DNA of 64,000 bases, from NCBI RefSeq assembly GCF_027925305.1, contig NZ_BSDR01000001.1, forward strand, positions 647,001-711,000. The letters are read 5' to 3'. The position numbers and the translations under genes were made by a program. The notes beneath the pieces are model-generated. The model made no database searches. It had not been told where the DNA came from and was given only the letters and a program-made list of their open reading frames with translations. Source of the stretch: Desulforhabdus amnigena. Lineage in GTDB: Bacteria > Desulfobacterota > Syntrophobacteria > Syntrophobacterales > Syntrophobacteraceae. Positions 52,989 through 62,353 of the stretch are shown here, piece after piece (positions within the stretch are counted from its first letter, which is position 1; every line of letters starts with the position of its first letter).

Positions 52989-53402
52989 TTACATCGCCTG
53001 TTCCTGAGCGCAGCGAATAGCTTCCTCATCCTGCCATTCACGGTATACTTTCATTACATATTTTTTGGGAAAGGCGGCATGCCCCAGATACATTCGATTG
53101 GCTTCCAGGTATTCCTGTTTCATTTTTTCCAAGACCACCTTCATTTCAACGTCTGCAATAAAATTGCGAAATTTTTCCTGCCGAAATTCTATTTCTTTTC
53201 CTTTAGCTTTTCGAAAAGAGTTGAACGCACTGAGAGGGTCTTCAAAATCATTGAAGTACTCCTGTTTGATTTCAACGGTCATGGAAACCAGAAGCTGCAC
53301 CTGGTATCTGCCGCCGGTAATGGGTTTTGAAAGATCGTAAAAATGTAAAATCAAACCATTCTCGAGTTCCACAGTCTCCATTAAACGCTTTTCCGATTGC
53401 AT
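52989..53402 (-). CDS. Conserved hypothetical protein
   Basis: A 137-aa soluble protein without a signal peptide, not recognised. It begins with a beta-rich half (LENGLILHFYDLSKPITGGRYQVQLLVSM) and continues with a long helical half, rich in charged residues (EFRQEKFRNFIADVEMKVVLEKMKQEY), ending in EWQDEEAIRCAQEQAM. A GGAAGAG lies before the ATG. Codon use is like that of its neighbours. It is convergent with the L,D-transpeptidase gene and divergent from the oxidoreductase genes. Confidence 0.65.
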   Translation of the reverse strand: MQSEKRLMETVELENGLILHFYDLSKPITGGRYQVQLLVSMTVEIKQEYFNDFEDPLSAFNSFRKAKGKEIEFRQEKFRNFIADVEMKVVLEKMKQEYLEANRMYLGHAAFPKKYVMKVYREWQDEEAIRCAQEQAM

Positions 53403-53792
53403 GAGATTCTCTTCCTTTTCCTTGATTTACACGTGTTATTTGTGGGGGAATTAGCTCAAAGATGTGCACAGATCAAGAATAAAAAGATAAGCCCTGTTGA
53501 CTCGGAATGCGCAAAACGCTATTAACTCCCATGATCGGAACGGTCACAATGAAGAATGAAAAAAGGCAAAAACAATAGGGAAAGCGGGAAACGCTCTTGA
53601 AAAGAGATGTCAGCCTGAGCCATGAGCCTTTTTTCATATCAGGCAAAGGGGCTGAAATGCCATGGGGCATATTGAATCTTTGTGCTTTATGATGCTTTTT
53701 TGAACCCTGTAGAAGGATTCCATCAAGAAAGAAATATTGTATTTTCCCTTAACATTTCCAAACTCCTGTAAATCAGACGAGGTCATTTCAAG
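53403..53792. other. Upstream region of the oxidoreductase subunit genes
   Basis: 390 bp between divergent genes. TTGACT (53497-53502) and TATTAA (53520-53525), 17 bp apart, form a possible sigma70 promoter for the plus strand. No other element was identified. The first codon of the next gene is the ATG at 53793, with no strong ribosome-binding site. Confidence 0.35.
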
Positions 53793-54389
53793 ATGGAGAG
53801 AAAGTGTATTGAAGTAAGGTGGCATGGACGCGGAGGACAAGGAGCTGTTACGGCGGCCAGTATTCTGGCGGAAGCGGCGTATTATGACGGGTACAAAGGT
53901 GTGACTGCAGCTCCTTTCTTTGGTGCTGAGCGCAGAGGGGCGCCCATCATCGCCACCAATAGATTTTCATGGGTACCCATCCGCACATTTTCATTGGTTG
54001 AGCATCCCGACATCGTGGTGGTCCTGGATGAAACTCTGCTCCACGTTGTGGATGTCTCTCTTGGCGTCAAGCCCGATGGCATCGTGCTGATCAATACTTC
54101 AAAAACCCCTGATGCATTTCAACTCAAGAATCCCATCAATATCGCCACCACCAATGCGGAAAAATGGGCTAGGGAATCAGGTTTGGTAGTGGCGGGATCG
54201 GTTTTGTTCAATACGACGATTTTGGGCGGTTTTGCAAAAGCAACCGGATTGATCAGCCTTGCCAGTATTGAGAAGGCGCTGCGCAATCATTTCCCTGGGG
54301 AAGCGGGAGAGAAGAATGTACACGGAGCGCGTCTGGCATATGATGGAACGAAAGTCATGCATGAATGCACTTTGGCCTGTTGTGCTTGA
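53793..54389 (+). CDS. 2-oxoacid:ferredoxin oxidoreductase, gamma subunit
   Basis: A 198-aa gamma subunit of the pyruvate/2-ketoisovalerate:ferredoxin oxidoreductase family, which converts 2-oxoacids and CoA to acyl-CoA, CO2 and reduced ferredoxin. Family marks: EVRWHGRGGQGAVTAASILAEA and FFGAERRGAPIIATNRFS, which include the CoA-contact glycine motif, then LVEHPDIVVVLDETLL. Its gene is followed by the delta subunit, but alpha and beta subunit genes do not follow. Whether it belongs to a pyruvate or other 2-oxoacid enzyme cannot be told. Confidence 0.9.
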   Translation: MERKCIEVRWHGRGGQGAVTAASILAEAAYYDGYKGVTAAPFFGAERRGAPIIATNRFSWVPIRTFSLVEHPDIVVVLDETLLHVVDVSLGVKPDGIVLINTSKTPDAFQLKNPINIATTNAEKWARESGLVVAGSVLFNTTILGGFAKATGLISLASIEKALRNHFPGEAGEKNVHGARLAYDGTKVMHECTLACCA

Positions 54390-54434
54390 TGACCGTGACG
54401 GTCATGGATCTGTGGATATTGGAAGGAAGAGTTG

Positions 54435-54731
54435 ATGAGCAGCGAGAAAAAGGACAAATTCACTTACGCCCATTCAAAATTGTGTAAAGGGGAAGCCGGA
54501 AAAACCGGGGACTGGCGTTCTTTCAGACCCGTGATCGATCATACGAAATGCACCCCCACAAAGAACCAGAGACCTTCATGTTTTATTTGCTGGTTGTATT
54601 GCCCCGAGGGGGTGGTCAAGAGGACCATACCCGTCGAAATAGATATGGATTATTGCAAAGGTTGCGGAATTTGTGCCGAAGAATGCCCGACCAAGGCCAT
54701 TCAAATGGTTGAGGAAGAGAAAAAAGCTTAG
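54435..54731 (+). CDS. 2-oxoacid:ferredoxin oxidoreductase, delta (ferredoxin) subunit
   Basis: A 98-aa iron-sulfur subunit. The start is the ATG at 54435 after GGAAGGAAGAG; a TTG one codon earlier is less likely. The second cluster motif is canonical, CKGCGICAEECP (about 74-85). The first is atypical: the section CTPTKNQRPSCFICWLYCP still offers cysteines with wider spacing between the first and second, as is common in PorD/VorD. It stands 45 bp after the gamma gene. The next gene is on the other strand, so the alpha and beta subunits must be encoded elsewhere. Confidence 0.88.
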   Translation: MSSEKKDKFTYAHSKLCKGEAGKTGDWRSFRPVIDHTKCTPTKNQRPSCFICWLYCPEGVVKRTIPVEIDMDYCKGCGICAEECPTKAIQMVEEEKKA

Positions 54732-54786
54732 CGAAGCGATAATTGAGCTGATTTCGGTTCCTGGAATCACCCTGAGAGTTCCATGA

Positions 54787-54825
54787 AGCAGGCCGACAAT
54801 CATGAGATAGATTTGTCGACCTGCT
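54787..54825. terminator. Hairpin between convergent oxidoreductase and queH genes
   Basis: AGCAGGCCGACAA (54787-54799) and TTGTCGACCTGCT (54813-54825) match as inverted repeats at 12 of 13 positions. It sits between converging genes, 18 bp before the queH stop, as a bidirectional terminator would. A T-rich stretch follows 17 bp later on the plus strand. Confidence 0.55.
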
Positions 54826-54842
54826 CACTTCATCAGCACCAT

Positions 54843-55379
54843 TCATTTTTTCTTATAAAATCGCTCTTTTTCACTATAAATGCATCCACAATACTGCTGA
54901 CGATACATTCCCATCGTCTTGGCTTTTTCCTGCCCTTCTCGCCATCCTTCACGAAAATCTTCATAATAGAATGGTATCCCGAATTTGCGTGAGGCTTCCA
55001 CTGCAAGGGACCGGATGAGTTCATGCTTTTGTTGCCGGCTGTAGAGCAATGTGGATGTAAAAGCATCGAAGCCGCTTTTTTTCGCGAGACGGGCTGTGGC
55101 TTCCAACCTTTTTGAATAACAATGAATGCAGCGTTGATGTTCACGAAATGCCACTTCACGAAAAAAGACCTCTAAATCGTAGTCCCACCGAATAATGAGC
55201 TGAAGCTCGGATTCCTTGCAAAAAGATTCAAGCGTAGTGAAGCGCCGTTCGAATTCCTGGTAGGGGTGAATATTGGGATTGTAGAAAAAATCATGTACGA
55301 TCCAGCCCTGAGTACGGAGTTTTTCCAATGGATAAATCGTGCATGGGGCACAACAGGAGTGAAGAAGTATTCGAGCCAT
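54843..55379 (-). CDS. queH: Epoxyqueuosine reductase QueH
   Basis: A 178-aa enzyme of the QueH (DUF208) family, which carries out the last step of queuosine synthesis in tRNA and is a cobalamin-independent substitute for QueG. The N-terminal LLHSCCAPC and the later RCIHCY and QYCGC cysteines supply the cluster ligands of this family. GFDAFTSTLLYSRQQKHE is another strong family segment. The ribosome-binding site is weak. It is the last gene of the minus-strand run, 51 bp after mpl. Confidence 0.93.
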   Translation of the reverse strand: MARILLHSCCAPCTIYPLEKLRTQGWIVHDFFYNPNIHPYQEFERRFTTLESFCKESELQLIIRWDYDLEVFFREVAFREHQRCIHCYSKRLEATARLAKKSGFDAFTSTLLYSRQQKHELIRSLAVEASRKFGIPFYYEDFREGWREGQEKAKTMGMYRQQYCGCIYSEKERFYKKK

Positions 55380-55430
55380 TGCAGTTGCTTTTCTTTTTAG
55401 TGAGCTATGGTTTTCATGCAGTTTAGCAGC

Positions 55431-56858
55431 TCAGATTTGTGACTGTTGGCTTAACTGTTCCAACAATCTTCCCGGCAGTCCGTCAAAGCTTCCATTGCTC
55501 ATGCACAGCACCAGATCGTTGGACGCACAGTATTGGGACAGAAATTCTATGAGTTCCTCTGTTGTACTGAAATAATGAGCTTCTTTTCCTCGAAGGACAA
55601 TGTCTTGAACGAGCTTTTTCGCATCCAGCCGTTCCTGTGGCGAAATGCTTTCCATCCCTTGAGGTTGCTTGATGCAGATGCAATCTGCGCCATCGAATGC
55701 CGAAGTGTATGCAGAGTGAAAAACCGAACGTCTACTCGTGTTCGTCCGTGGTTCAAAGGCCGCGATGAGACGCCTCTGCGGATAAAAGAGCTTCAAGGCA
55801 TCTATGGTCTCCTTGACAGCCGTTGGATGATGGGCGAAATCATCCATGATGAGCACTCCTTTGGTTTCACCGATAAGGTCCTGCCGGCGCTTCACGCCTG
55901 GAAATTTCAAGAGGGCTTCCTGAAATGTTTCCATGGATATTCCAGCGATGTCTGCAGCCGCCATGATGCCCAGTATGTTGCTCACGTTATGCCTGCCCGG
56001 AAGATGAGAAATCATTGATCCCGGTGTTGCCGAATGCGGCGATTGATAAGTGAAACGAATTTCTTCCGGGCGGAATTCAACTTCGTGGATGCGCCATTGC
56101 GCCTTATCCGACCATCCATAAGTAAGGACCTTACCCTTGCAATTCCGCCCCACTTCCAGGCAATGGGGATCATCGGCATTGATGATGAGGTAGTCAGAAG
56201 GAGCGATCAGTTGCGCAAAACGGTGAAAAGCACTCAATACGGCTTCAAAATTGGGAAATATGTCCGCATGATCGTACTCGATGCTGGTGATGATCCCGAT
56301 ATGAGGTCGATAATGTAAAAATTTTGATCCCTTGTCGAAAAAGGCCGTATCATATTCATCCCCTTCCAGGACCATATAACGTCCATTTCCAATCCTGTAA
56401 CTGCGTTCGCAGTTTTTCAGAAAAGCGCCGACAAAGGTGCTCGGATCCAGGCCGGCATAGGTAAGAATCCAGGACAATAAGGAAGATGTAGTGCTTTTCC
56501 CATGAGTGCCCGCTACAACGATGCTCTGGTGCTTGCATAAAAAAAAGCGGGAAATGGCCTCGGGCATGGAAAGATAGGGGATGCCTTGATTCAGTACCTG
56601 CTGTGCTTCAGCATTTTCCCGGCGTATCACATTTCCAATGATCACAAGATCCGGCGGATATTTTGAAAGATTCTCCACATTGTATCCTTTGAAGAGGGGA
56701 ATGTGGAGGGACTCGAGATGATCACTCATTGGCGGATATAGATTCACATCCGATCCAACAACGAAATACCCTTTTTCTTTGAGCATAGTAGCCAGAGTTC
56801 CCATGGCAATGCCACCAATACCCATCATGTAGACCGTTTTGACATTTCCATCAGACAT
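55431..56858 (-). CDS. mpl: UDP-N-acetylmuramate:L-Ala-gamma-D-Glu-meso-DAP ligase
   Basis: A 475-aa Mur-type ligase that reattaches recycled tripeptide to UDP-MurNAc. The start MSDGNVKTVYMMGIGGIAMG holds the nucleotide-binding GxGG. The ATP site is AGTHGKSTTSSLLSW, followed by YRIGNGRYMVLEGDEYDTAFFDKGSKF, typical of Mpl and unlike MurC, and then DDFAHHPTAV. It starts inside the end of the serine hydrolase gene (8-bp overlap), tying it to a muropeptide recycling operon. Confidence 0.92.
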   Translation of the reverse strand: MSDGNVKTVYMMGIGGIAMGTLATMLKEKGYFVVGSDVNLYPPMSDHLESLHIPLFKGYNVENLSKYPPDLVIIGNVIRRENAEAQQVLNQGIPYLSMPEAISRFFLCKHQSIVVAGTHGKSTTSSLLSWILTYAGLDPSTFVGAFLKNCERSYRIGNGRYMVLEGDEYDTAFFDKGSKFLHYRPHIGIITSIEYDHADIFPNFEAVLSAFHRFAQLIAPSDYLIINADDPHCLEVGRNCKGKVLTYGWSDKAQWRIHEVEFRPEEIRFTYQSPHSATPGSMISHLPGRHNVSNILGIMAAADIAGISMETFQEALLKFPGVKRRQDLIGETKGVLIMDDFAHHPTAVKETIDALKLFYPQRRLIAAFEPRTNTSRRSVFHSAYTSAFDGADCICIKQPQGMESISPQERLDAKKLVQDIVLRGKEAHYFSTTEELIEFLSQYCASNDLVLCMSNGSFDGLPGRLLEQLSQQSQI

Positions 56859-58113
56859 TGAATGAATCCATTATGAGGTTGTGTAGTGTAGGGCGAAAAG
56901 CCTTCAATTTATCGTTTTGCCGTGTGGGATAGACACGATTGGTCAGGAGGATGATAAGAATCTCTCTTTCAAGATCCATCCAAAACGAAGTTCCCGTAAA
57001 GCCCAAATGGCCGACACTGCAAGGTGAAAAATATTTCCCGGCACTCGATTGCGTCATGCTGGGGGTGTCATAACCCAAAGCCCAGGTGCTTTCTGGAGCC
57101 ATTTTTTGTTTTTCCCAAAAAACCCTGACAACTTCAGGCGAACAAAATCCTCTTATGCTACCCCGATATATATTCCAGAGAAAAGAAATCAAGCGAAAAA
57201 TCTCCCTGGCTGTGCCAAAGAGGCCAGCATGTCCGGCGATCCCCCCAAGAGAATATGCGTTTTCATCATGCACCTCCCCTTTGAGGATGCGTTTTCTCCA
57301 GGGACAATATTCAGTCGCAACAAAGGAAACCGAGTCGTCTTTTATTCGTGCTCCGGTTGCGGAATATGCTGCAGGTTCATGCCGGTTGACAGGGGAATGA
57401 GGCCTTGCATCCATATCGATCATAACGGGAGAGTCGGTAGGGACATAACCTACCTGCATCGGACGAAAAGTCGGATATGCCGTGAGATTTGCAAGAGAAG
57501 GTTTCCACATTCGAGTACATGTGTACAGCTTTTGAAAACAATCAGAGGCCAGGAGGCTGAGGGGCTTATGGAAAACCTTTTCTAGAATCATGCCTAAAAG
57601 AATGAATCCCAAATCGCTGTAGTGGCAGACTTTGCCGGGAGCTGAAATCAATGGGGTTTTCAATATCTTTGATTGGAGAACGGTGGGTCTCTGTTCCACA
57701 GGATTGGCGATGAGTTCTCTGTAAAACGGGATGTAGGGCGGGAGTCCTGAAGAGTGGTTCAAGAGTTGCCGAAGGGTGATTCGTGATTTATGAATGTCCA
57801 GACTTGTTGATGGGAAAAAGCGGTGCAGTTTATCGTCGATGTCAATTCTCCCCTCCTGTATGGCATACATACAGAGAGTGGCCGTCAATAAGGGTTTAGT
57901 AAGTGAAGCCAGGTCAAATCGTGTTCGAAAATCGACGGCAGAGCCTCCCCACTGCGTATATCCCCATGTTTTTTCAAATAAAATGGAGTCTGGGTTACCC
58001 ACGAGAAGACTCGCTCCGGAAAACACCCGTTGCCCCAATGCTTCTTTGAAAAGCTGATTCAATGGGGATGCCACATTACGGAGACCGTCGCCGGTCGAAG
58101 GGGATTCGCTCAT
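56851..58113 (-). CDS. Serine hydrolase (beta-lactamase/AmpH-like family)
   Basis: A protein of about 420 aa of the class C beta-lactamase-like family. The SxxK motif is SLTKPLL in RFDLASLTKPLLTATL, and YSDLGFILLGMILEKV contains the second motif Tyr (YSD). A segment near GLPPYIPFYRE is typical of the family. The third motif appears as HLGFTGTSFW. The frame is open upstream to 58470, but that part overlaps the ldcA end and is not homologous; ATG 58113 is chosen, with a weak ribosome-binding site. B. subtilis has an equivalent pairing of a serine hydrolase (YbbE) with NamZ. No export signal is evident. Confidence 0.82.
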   Translation of the reverse strand: MSESPSTGDGLRNVASPLNQLFKEALGQRVFSGASLLVGNPDSILFEKTWGYTQWGGSAVDFRTRFDLASLTKPLLTATLCMYAIQEGRIDIDDKLHRFFPSTSLDIHKSRITLRQLLNHSSGLPPYIPFYRELIANPVEQRPTVLQSKILKTPLISAPGKVCHYSDLGFILLGMILEKVFHKPLSLLASDCFQKLYTCTRMWKPSLANLTAYPTFRPMQVGYVPTDSPVMIDMDARPHSPVNRHEPAAYSATGARIKDDSVSFVATEYCPWRKRILKGEVHDENAYSLGGIAGHAGLFGTAREIFRLISFLWNIYRGSIRGFCSPEVVRVFWEKQKMAPESTWALGYDTPSMTQSSAGKYFSPCSVGHLGFTGTSFWMDLEREILIILLTNRVYPTRQNDKLKAFRPTLHNLIMDSFNV

Positions 58114-58126
58114 GGATGTGCTGGAC

Positions 58127-59053
58127 TTATGACCTGGAAAAATCGACCCATCGTGGTGTTGAATTCCGGAAAGGGAGCTCAACTGGGCGGAGGATGCCCT
58201 GGCGAGTGTCCAGGTTGAAGGGAATGCCGAATGGAATGACCTCGTTTTCAAAGGTATGGCCGAAGGGGAGGTTGGCCACAACGGGAAAATGGAAGGGTTG
58301 AACCGATTCCATAACCGTTTCCCAAATCTTGGTAACTTCCCCGCAATCCTTGAATCGCCCCAGAACGAGTCCCGCAAGCCGCTGGAGGATTCCGGCCAGC
58401 TTGAGATGGGCAAGAAGGCGGTCCAGGCGATAAAGAGCTTCATTGCAATCTTCAATAAGAAGGACTGCACCTGTCAGATCCGGAAAATAGGGGGTACCCA
58501 AAAGATGGGTGAGGCAGGTAAGATTTCCACCGATCAAAAAACCTGTTGCTCTTCCCTTTCTAAGAATTTCAAAATCATTGAGATTCCAAGAAAAATCGTT
58601 TTTCCCCCTGAGCGTTTTGAGAACGCTTTCAAGCCGTTCGGGAACCATGTCCAAATCGATAAGATTAGGGCCGTGAAATGTAATCCATTGCATCTTGCAT
58701 TGGAAGGCAAGGTGGAGAAAAGTGATATCGCTGTGGCCAAGGAATATCTTTGGTGTTTTCTTAAGGGTTGAAAATGGCAGCCAGGGAAGCATGCGTCCGC
58801 TTCCGTATCCCCCCCTGATGCAAATGATGGCGGAGATGGAGGGATCACAGATAGCGCGAATCAAGTCCTCGGCACGCTCGGCTTCTGTCCCGACAAGGTA
58901 ATTCTTTTTGCAGAAAATATGTTTCCCTGGAGAAATACCGAATCCGGCATTTTCCATGATTTTACAGGCCCGCAGGAATTTTTCCTGATCAAAGGGGCTG
59001 GATGGCGCCACAACGGCAATACGGTCACCCGGTTGAAGCGGACTGAAAATCAT
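58127..59053 (-). CDS. ldcA: Muramoyltetrapeptide carboxypeptidase (LD-carboxypeptidase)
   Basis: A 308-aa S66-family serine peptidase that removes the terminal D-Ala from recycled tetrapeptides, giving the tripeptide that Mpl uses. The N-terminus LQPGDRIAVVAPSSPFD is standard. The nucleophile Ser is in IFLGHSDITFLHLAF, preceded by ICIRGGYGSGRMLPWL. The conserved Glu is in AVLLIEDCNEALYRLDRLLA, and the His in LPFGHTFENEVIPFG. The start overlaps the coaX stop by 4 bp (ATGA), and it ends 13 bp before the serine hydrolase start. Confidence 0.94.
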   Translation of the reverse strand: MIFSPLQPGDRIAVVAPSSPFDQEKFLRACKIMENAGFGISPGKHIFCKKNYLVGTEAERAEDLIRAICDPSISAIICIRGGYGSGRMLPWLPFSTLKKTPKIFLGHSDITFLHLAFQCKMQWITFHGPNLIDLDMVPERLESVLKTLRGKNDFSWNLNDFEILRKGRATGFLIGGNLTCLTHLLGTPYFPDLTGAVLLIEDCNEALYRLDRLLAHLKLAGILQRLAGLVLGRFKDCGEVTKIWETVMESVQPFHFPVVANLPFGHTFENEVIPFGIPFNLDTRQGILRPVELPFRNSTPRWVDFSRS

Positions 59054-59826
59054 AAGTTCTTGCGGTTCCTATCGAAAATGATCTGAAGGCCTTTTAGCGT
59101 CAAATGATCGTCCACTTCGTCAATGGCGGGACACTCGCTCGCGATGAGCAAGGCCAATCCTCCAGTGGCAACAACCTTGAGGTCAGAGTTGACCTCCCTC
59201 TTCATCCTGTTGATGATGCCTTCCACGAGCCCGGCGTACCCGTAAACGATGCCGGCATTCATGGATGTGATGGTGTTTTTGCCAAGAACCGATCGCGGTC
59301 TGGCGAAAATTTCGACTCGCGGCAGTTTGGATGTCTTGAAAAAGAGAGCTTCGCAGGAGATCATAATACCCGGACTGATCACTCCCCCCATGTACTCTCC
59401 CCTGTCCGAAACATAGTCAAAAGTTGTAGCAGTCCCGAAATCAACAACGATAAGCGCCTTCTTGAACAACTCATAAGCTGCTACAGCGTTTACTATTCGG
59501 TCCGCGCCTACTTCTTTGGGATTATCATAGAATATGGGCATGCCGGTTCGAATGCCGGGACCTACCACAAGAGGCGTAATACTAAAATATTTCTTGCAAA
59601 ATCTTTCGACGGCATTGAGAACGGGTGGAACCACACAGGATATGATTATATATCTGACCCGCTCAATGGGGTGGGCGTGGGCTGCAAAAAGGCTGCGGAT
59701 GGTGATTCCATACTCATCCACTGTCGTATTGACATCGGTCCGGATGCGCCACTCGTCAACGAGTTGGTCGTTCTCGAAAAGTCCAAGTACCGTATTGGTG
59801 TTTCCTATATCCATGGCTAAAAGCAT
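59050..59826 (-). CDS. coaX: Type III pantothenate kinase
   Basis: A 258-aa kinase of the ASKHA fold, the first step of CoA synthesis. The phosphate motif is LAMDIGNTNTVLGLFE. Also seen are GADRIVNAVAAYE, IVVDFGTATTFDYVS (catalytic Asp and second phosphate motif), GGVISPGI and VVATGGLALLIA. The ATG follows GAGGT. It lies 177 bp downstream of glmM, and the ldcA ATG overlaps its stop. A birA gene often precedes coaX elsewhere but is absent here. Confidence 0.95.
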   Translation of the reverse strand: MLLAMDIGNTNTVLGLFENDQLVDEWRIRTDVNTTVDEYGITIRSLFAAHAHPIERVRYIIISCVVPPVLNAVERFCKKYFSITPLVVGPGIRTGMPIFYDNPKEVGADRIVNAVAAYELFKKALIVVDFGTATTFDYVSDRGEYMGGVISPGIMISCEALFFKTSKLPRVEIFARPRSVLGKNTITSMNAGIVYGYAGLVEGIINRMKREVNSDLKVVATGGLALLIASECPAIDEVDDHLTLKGLQIIFDRNRKNL

Positions 59827-60003
59827 ATGGTTTACCTCGTGATGGATAGCAGACGCAGAGCAGATACACTCAAATGTGTGGCTGAATGACTTTTCAGTTC
59901 AAACTGCGGCATTTGATTTTCTCTCTCCAGCGATGCCCAATGAGAAAGTGAAAGCCACTCTTGTACGAAAAGTGGATCTCTGATCACGTTTGCGACCTTG
60001 CTC

Positions 60004-61368
60004 CTATGAAACGTCACCACCCATGTATTTTTGGATGTTTTCCGCCATTTCCTGAGCTACTTCATGGATCAAGTCATGGTCGGAACCTTCCACCATCACT
60101 CGAAAGACAGGTTCCGTGCCTGATGGCCGAATCACGAGGCGTCCTTCTTCCCCCAGTCGTTTTTCAAGTTTTTCCTTCAGGAGAACAAGCTCCGGAATCT
60201 CATCGATGGATCTGCGATGAGTGACGGGGACATTCACCAAAGTTTGAGGGAAGTGTTCCATAACCCTTTTCAATTCGGACAAGGGGCGATTTTCACGCAA
60301 CATAACAGCCAGGACCTGGAGTGCAGAAAGAATGCCGTCCCCCGTGGTACTGCAATCGAGAAAAATCAGGTGGCCCGACTGTTCTCCGCCGATGTTGCAA
60401 TCATGCTTTCGCATGCATTCGACGACATACCGGTCTCCAACGGGGGTTCGCAGGAGTGTTCCTCCTTGTTTGCGTAAGGCGATTTCCAACCCGAGGTTAC
60501 TCATAACGGTAGCCACCAGAGTGTTTTTGTTGAGGCTCTTTTTCTTGAGAGAGTGGCTTGCACAGATGGCCATCAATTGATCCCCGTCCAGAATCTCGCC
60601 CTTTTCATCAGCAACAATGATGCGGTCTGCATCTCCATCGAATGCAAGACCGGCATTGGCGCCATGCTGGCGAACGAGGGCGGCCATGTGCTCCGGATGA
60701 AGGGATCCACAGTCCTGATTGATATTCGTCCCGTTGGGATTGTTGCCCGTCAGAATGACTTCTGCACCCAGTTCCTCGAAAACGGTGGGAGCGACCCTGT
60801 AAGATGCTCCGTGAGCGCAATCGATGACAAGCTTGAGTCCCTCCATGGATAGATCTCTTGGAAAAGTTGTTTTGAGGTAGACAATGTAACGACCCTGAGC
60901 GTCGTCAATCCTGCGAGCGCGTCCAATTTCCGATGCCGAAGGGCGCGAAAGGCGTTCTATTTCTCCACTCAAAATGAGCTGTTCTATATGCCTTTCGGTA
61001 TCGTCTGGCAATTTGAATCCGTCTGCAGCAAAAATCTTGATGCCATTGTATTCGAAAGGGTTATGAGAAGCGGAAATGACTATGCCGGCATCCGCCCGCA
61101 TGCTCGTAGTGATGAATGCTATTCCTGGAGTTGGAAGGGGTCCCACGAGGAGGACATCCACCCCCATGGAACAAATCCCAGCGGTGATGGCATTTTCTAT
61201 CATGTACCCAGAAAGGCGAGTGTCTTTGCCAATGATGATCTTGGGGCGTCTGTGGCTGCTCTTGAAAACGTGAGCGGTGCTGAAGCCGACCTTCATGGCG
61301 AGATCCGTCGTCATAGGCCATTCGTTTGCTATTCCTCTAATGCCATCCGTTCCAAAAAGCTTGTCCAT
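60004..61368 (-). CDS. glmM: Phosphoglucosamine mutase
   Basis: A 454-aa alpha-D-phosphohexomutase that converts glucosamine-6-phosphate to glucosamine-1-phosphate for UDP-GlcNAc and cell wall synthesis. The start [15 protein letters not shown] is the family mark, and the phospho-serine is in [15 protein letters not shown]. The metal site is [14 protein letters not shown], the sugar loop [19 protein letters not shown] and the phosphate loop [20 protein letters not shown] precedes the ATG. The ftsH-folP-glmM gene order is a common one. Confidence 0.97.
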   Translation of the reverse strand: MDKLFGTDGIRGIANEWPMTTDLAMKVGFSTAHVFKSSHRRPKIIIGKDTRLSGYMIENAITAGICSMGVDVLLVGPLPTPGIAFITTSMRADAGIVISASHNPFEYNGIKIFAADGFKLPDDTERHIEQLILSGEIERLSRPSASEIGRARRIDDAQGRYIVYLKTTFPRDLSMEGLKLVIDCAHGASYRVAPTVFEELGAEVILTGNNPNGTNINQDCGSLHPEHMAALVRQHGANAGLAFDGDADRIIVADEKGEILDGDQLMAICASHSLKKKSLNKNTLVATVMSNLGLEIALRKQGGTLLRTPVGDRYVVECMRKHDCNIGGEQSGHLIFLDCSTTGDGILSALQVLAVMLRENRPLSELKRVMEHFPQTLVNVPVTHRRSIDEIPELVLLKEKLEKRLGEEGRLVIRPSGTEPVFRVMVEGSDHDLIHEVAQEMAENIQKYMGGDVS

Positions 61369-61488
61369 CTCGTACTCCTAAAGCAATGCCTGAAAATCAG
61401 CAGTAAATGCAACTGTAGAATGCGGAAAACTCTCGCTCAGAAAGATTGACAAAAGTCCGACCCAATGGCCTTGATTGTCCAAGGAGTA

Positions 61489-62349
61489 TTACAGAGCTTC
61501 CCTGATGGCGTCACTCATGATAGCAACTTGTTTGTGGATTTCCACATCATGGGCTCGAATGATGTGTGCGCCCGCGGCAATTCCAAAACTGTGAACAACC
61601 GCCGTACCTACTTCACGATCGTCTGCGGAGCGGCCAAGAATGCTTCCAATGAATCTCTTGCGGGAAGCTGCAAGGAGAATAGGACGGTCCAGGCATTGGA
61701 GAAGCTCCAGGTTGCGGATGAGAAGCAGATTGTGTGTGATGTTTTTTCCGAACCCGATTCCGGGATCCACGATGATTTGGCTGCGATCGACTCCATGCCG
61801 GGAGGCAAATTGAATGCGTTCCTCCAGGAACGCTATGATTTCGGAAAACAGGGAAACATAGGAGGGTGACTCCTGCATGGTCTTGGGTTTCCCCTGCATG
61901 TGCATGAGAATGAGCGGAACGCCTGTATCGGCCGCTACACGAACCATCTCTTCGTCAAATCGCAGGGAACTGACATCATTGATGATGTCAGCCCCTGCGT
62001 CCAGGGCCTGTCGAGCCACTTCAGCCGAGGTGGTGTCGATGGAAATGGGAATATCACTGCTCTCGCGGATGGCTTCAATTACCGGGATCACTCTCTCCAA
62101 TTGAACCTCCGGTGAAACAGGATCCGAATTCGGTCGCGTAGATTCGCCACCGATATCCAGAATATCCGTACCTGCGACGATCATGTCGAGTGCCTGCTGC
62201 ACAGCGGAGTGATAGTTATAATACTTGCCGCCATCGGAAAAGGAGTCGGGGGTCACGTTGAGAATGCCCATGACCCTTGTGTATTCCCCCAATTCTATCG
62301 GCTCTGATTTTGTTTGAATCGTATAGTTCTTGCGTGGAAAAACACCCAT
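61489..62349 (-). CDS. folP: Dihydropteroate synthase
   Basis: A 286-aa folate-synthesis enzyme that joins p-aminobenzoate to dihydropterin pyrophosphate. The motif VMGILNVTPDSFSDGG (binds substrate phosphate), DIGGESTRPNSDPVS, DAGADIINDVSSLRF, IVDPGIGFGKN and RKRFIGSIL are all present. It starts 4 bp after the ftsH stop on the same strand, so the two are likely cotranscribed. Whether a pterin-like or sulfonamide-resistance role exists is not suggested by the sequence. Confidence 0.96.
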   Translation of the reverse strand: MGVFPRKNYTIQTKSEPIELGEYTRVMGILNVTPDSFSDGGKYYNYHSAVQQALDMIVAGTDILDIGGESTRPNSDPVSPEVQLERVIPVIEAIRESSDIPISIDTTSAEVARQALDAGADIINDVSSLRFDEEMVRVAADTGVPLILMHMQGKPKTMQESPSYVSLFSEIIAFLEERIQFASRHGVDRSQIIVDPGIGFGKNITHNLLLIRNLELLQCLDRPILLAASRKRFIGSILGRSADDREVGTAVVHSFGIAAGAHIIRAHDVEIHKQVAIMSDAIREAL

Positions 62350-62353
62350 CCTG

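Noticed and set aside
58114-58470. 119-residue extension of the serine hydrolase resembling an export signal
   Set aside because: It lies in a shifted frame within the end of ldcA, so it is read from the wrong frame of a real gene.
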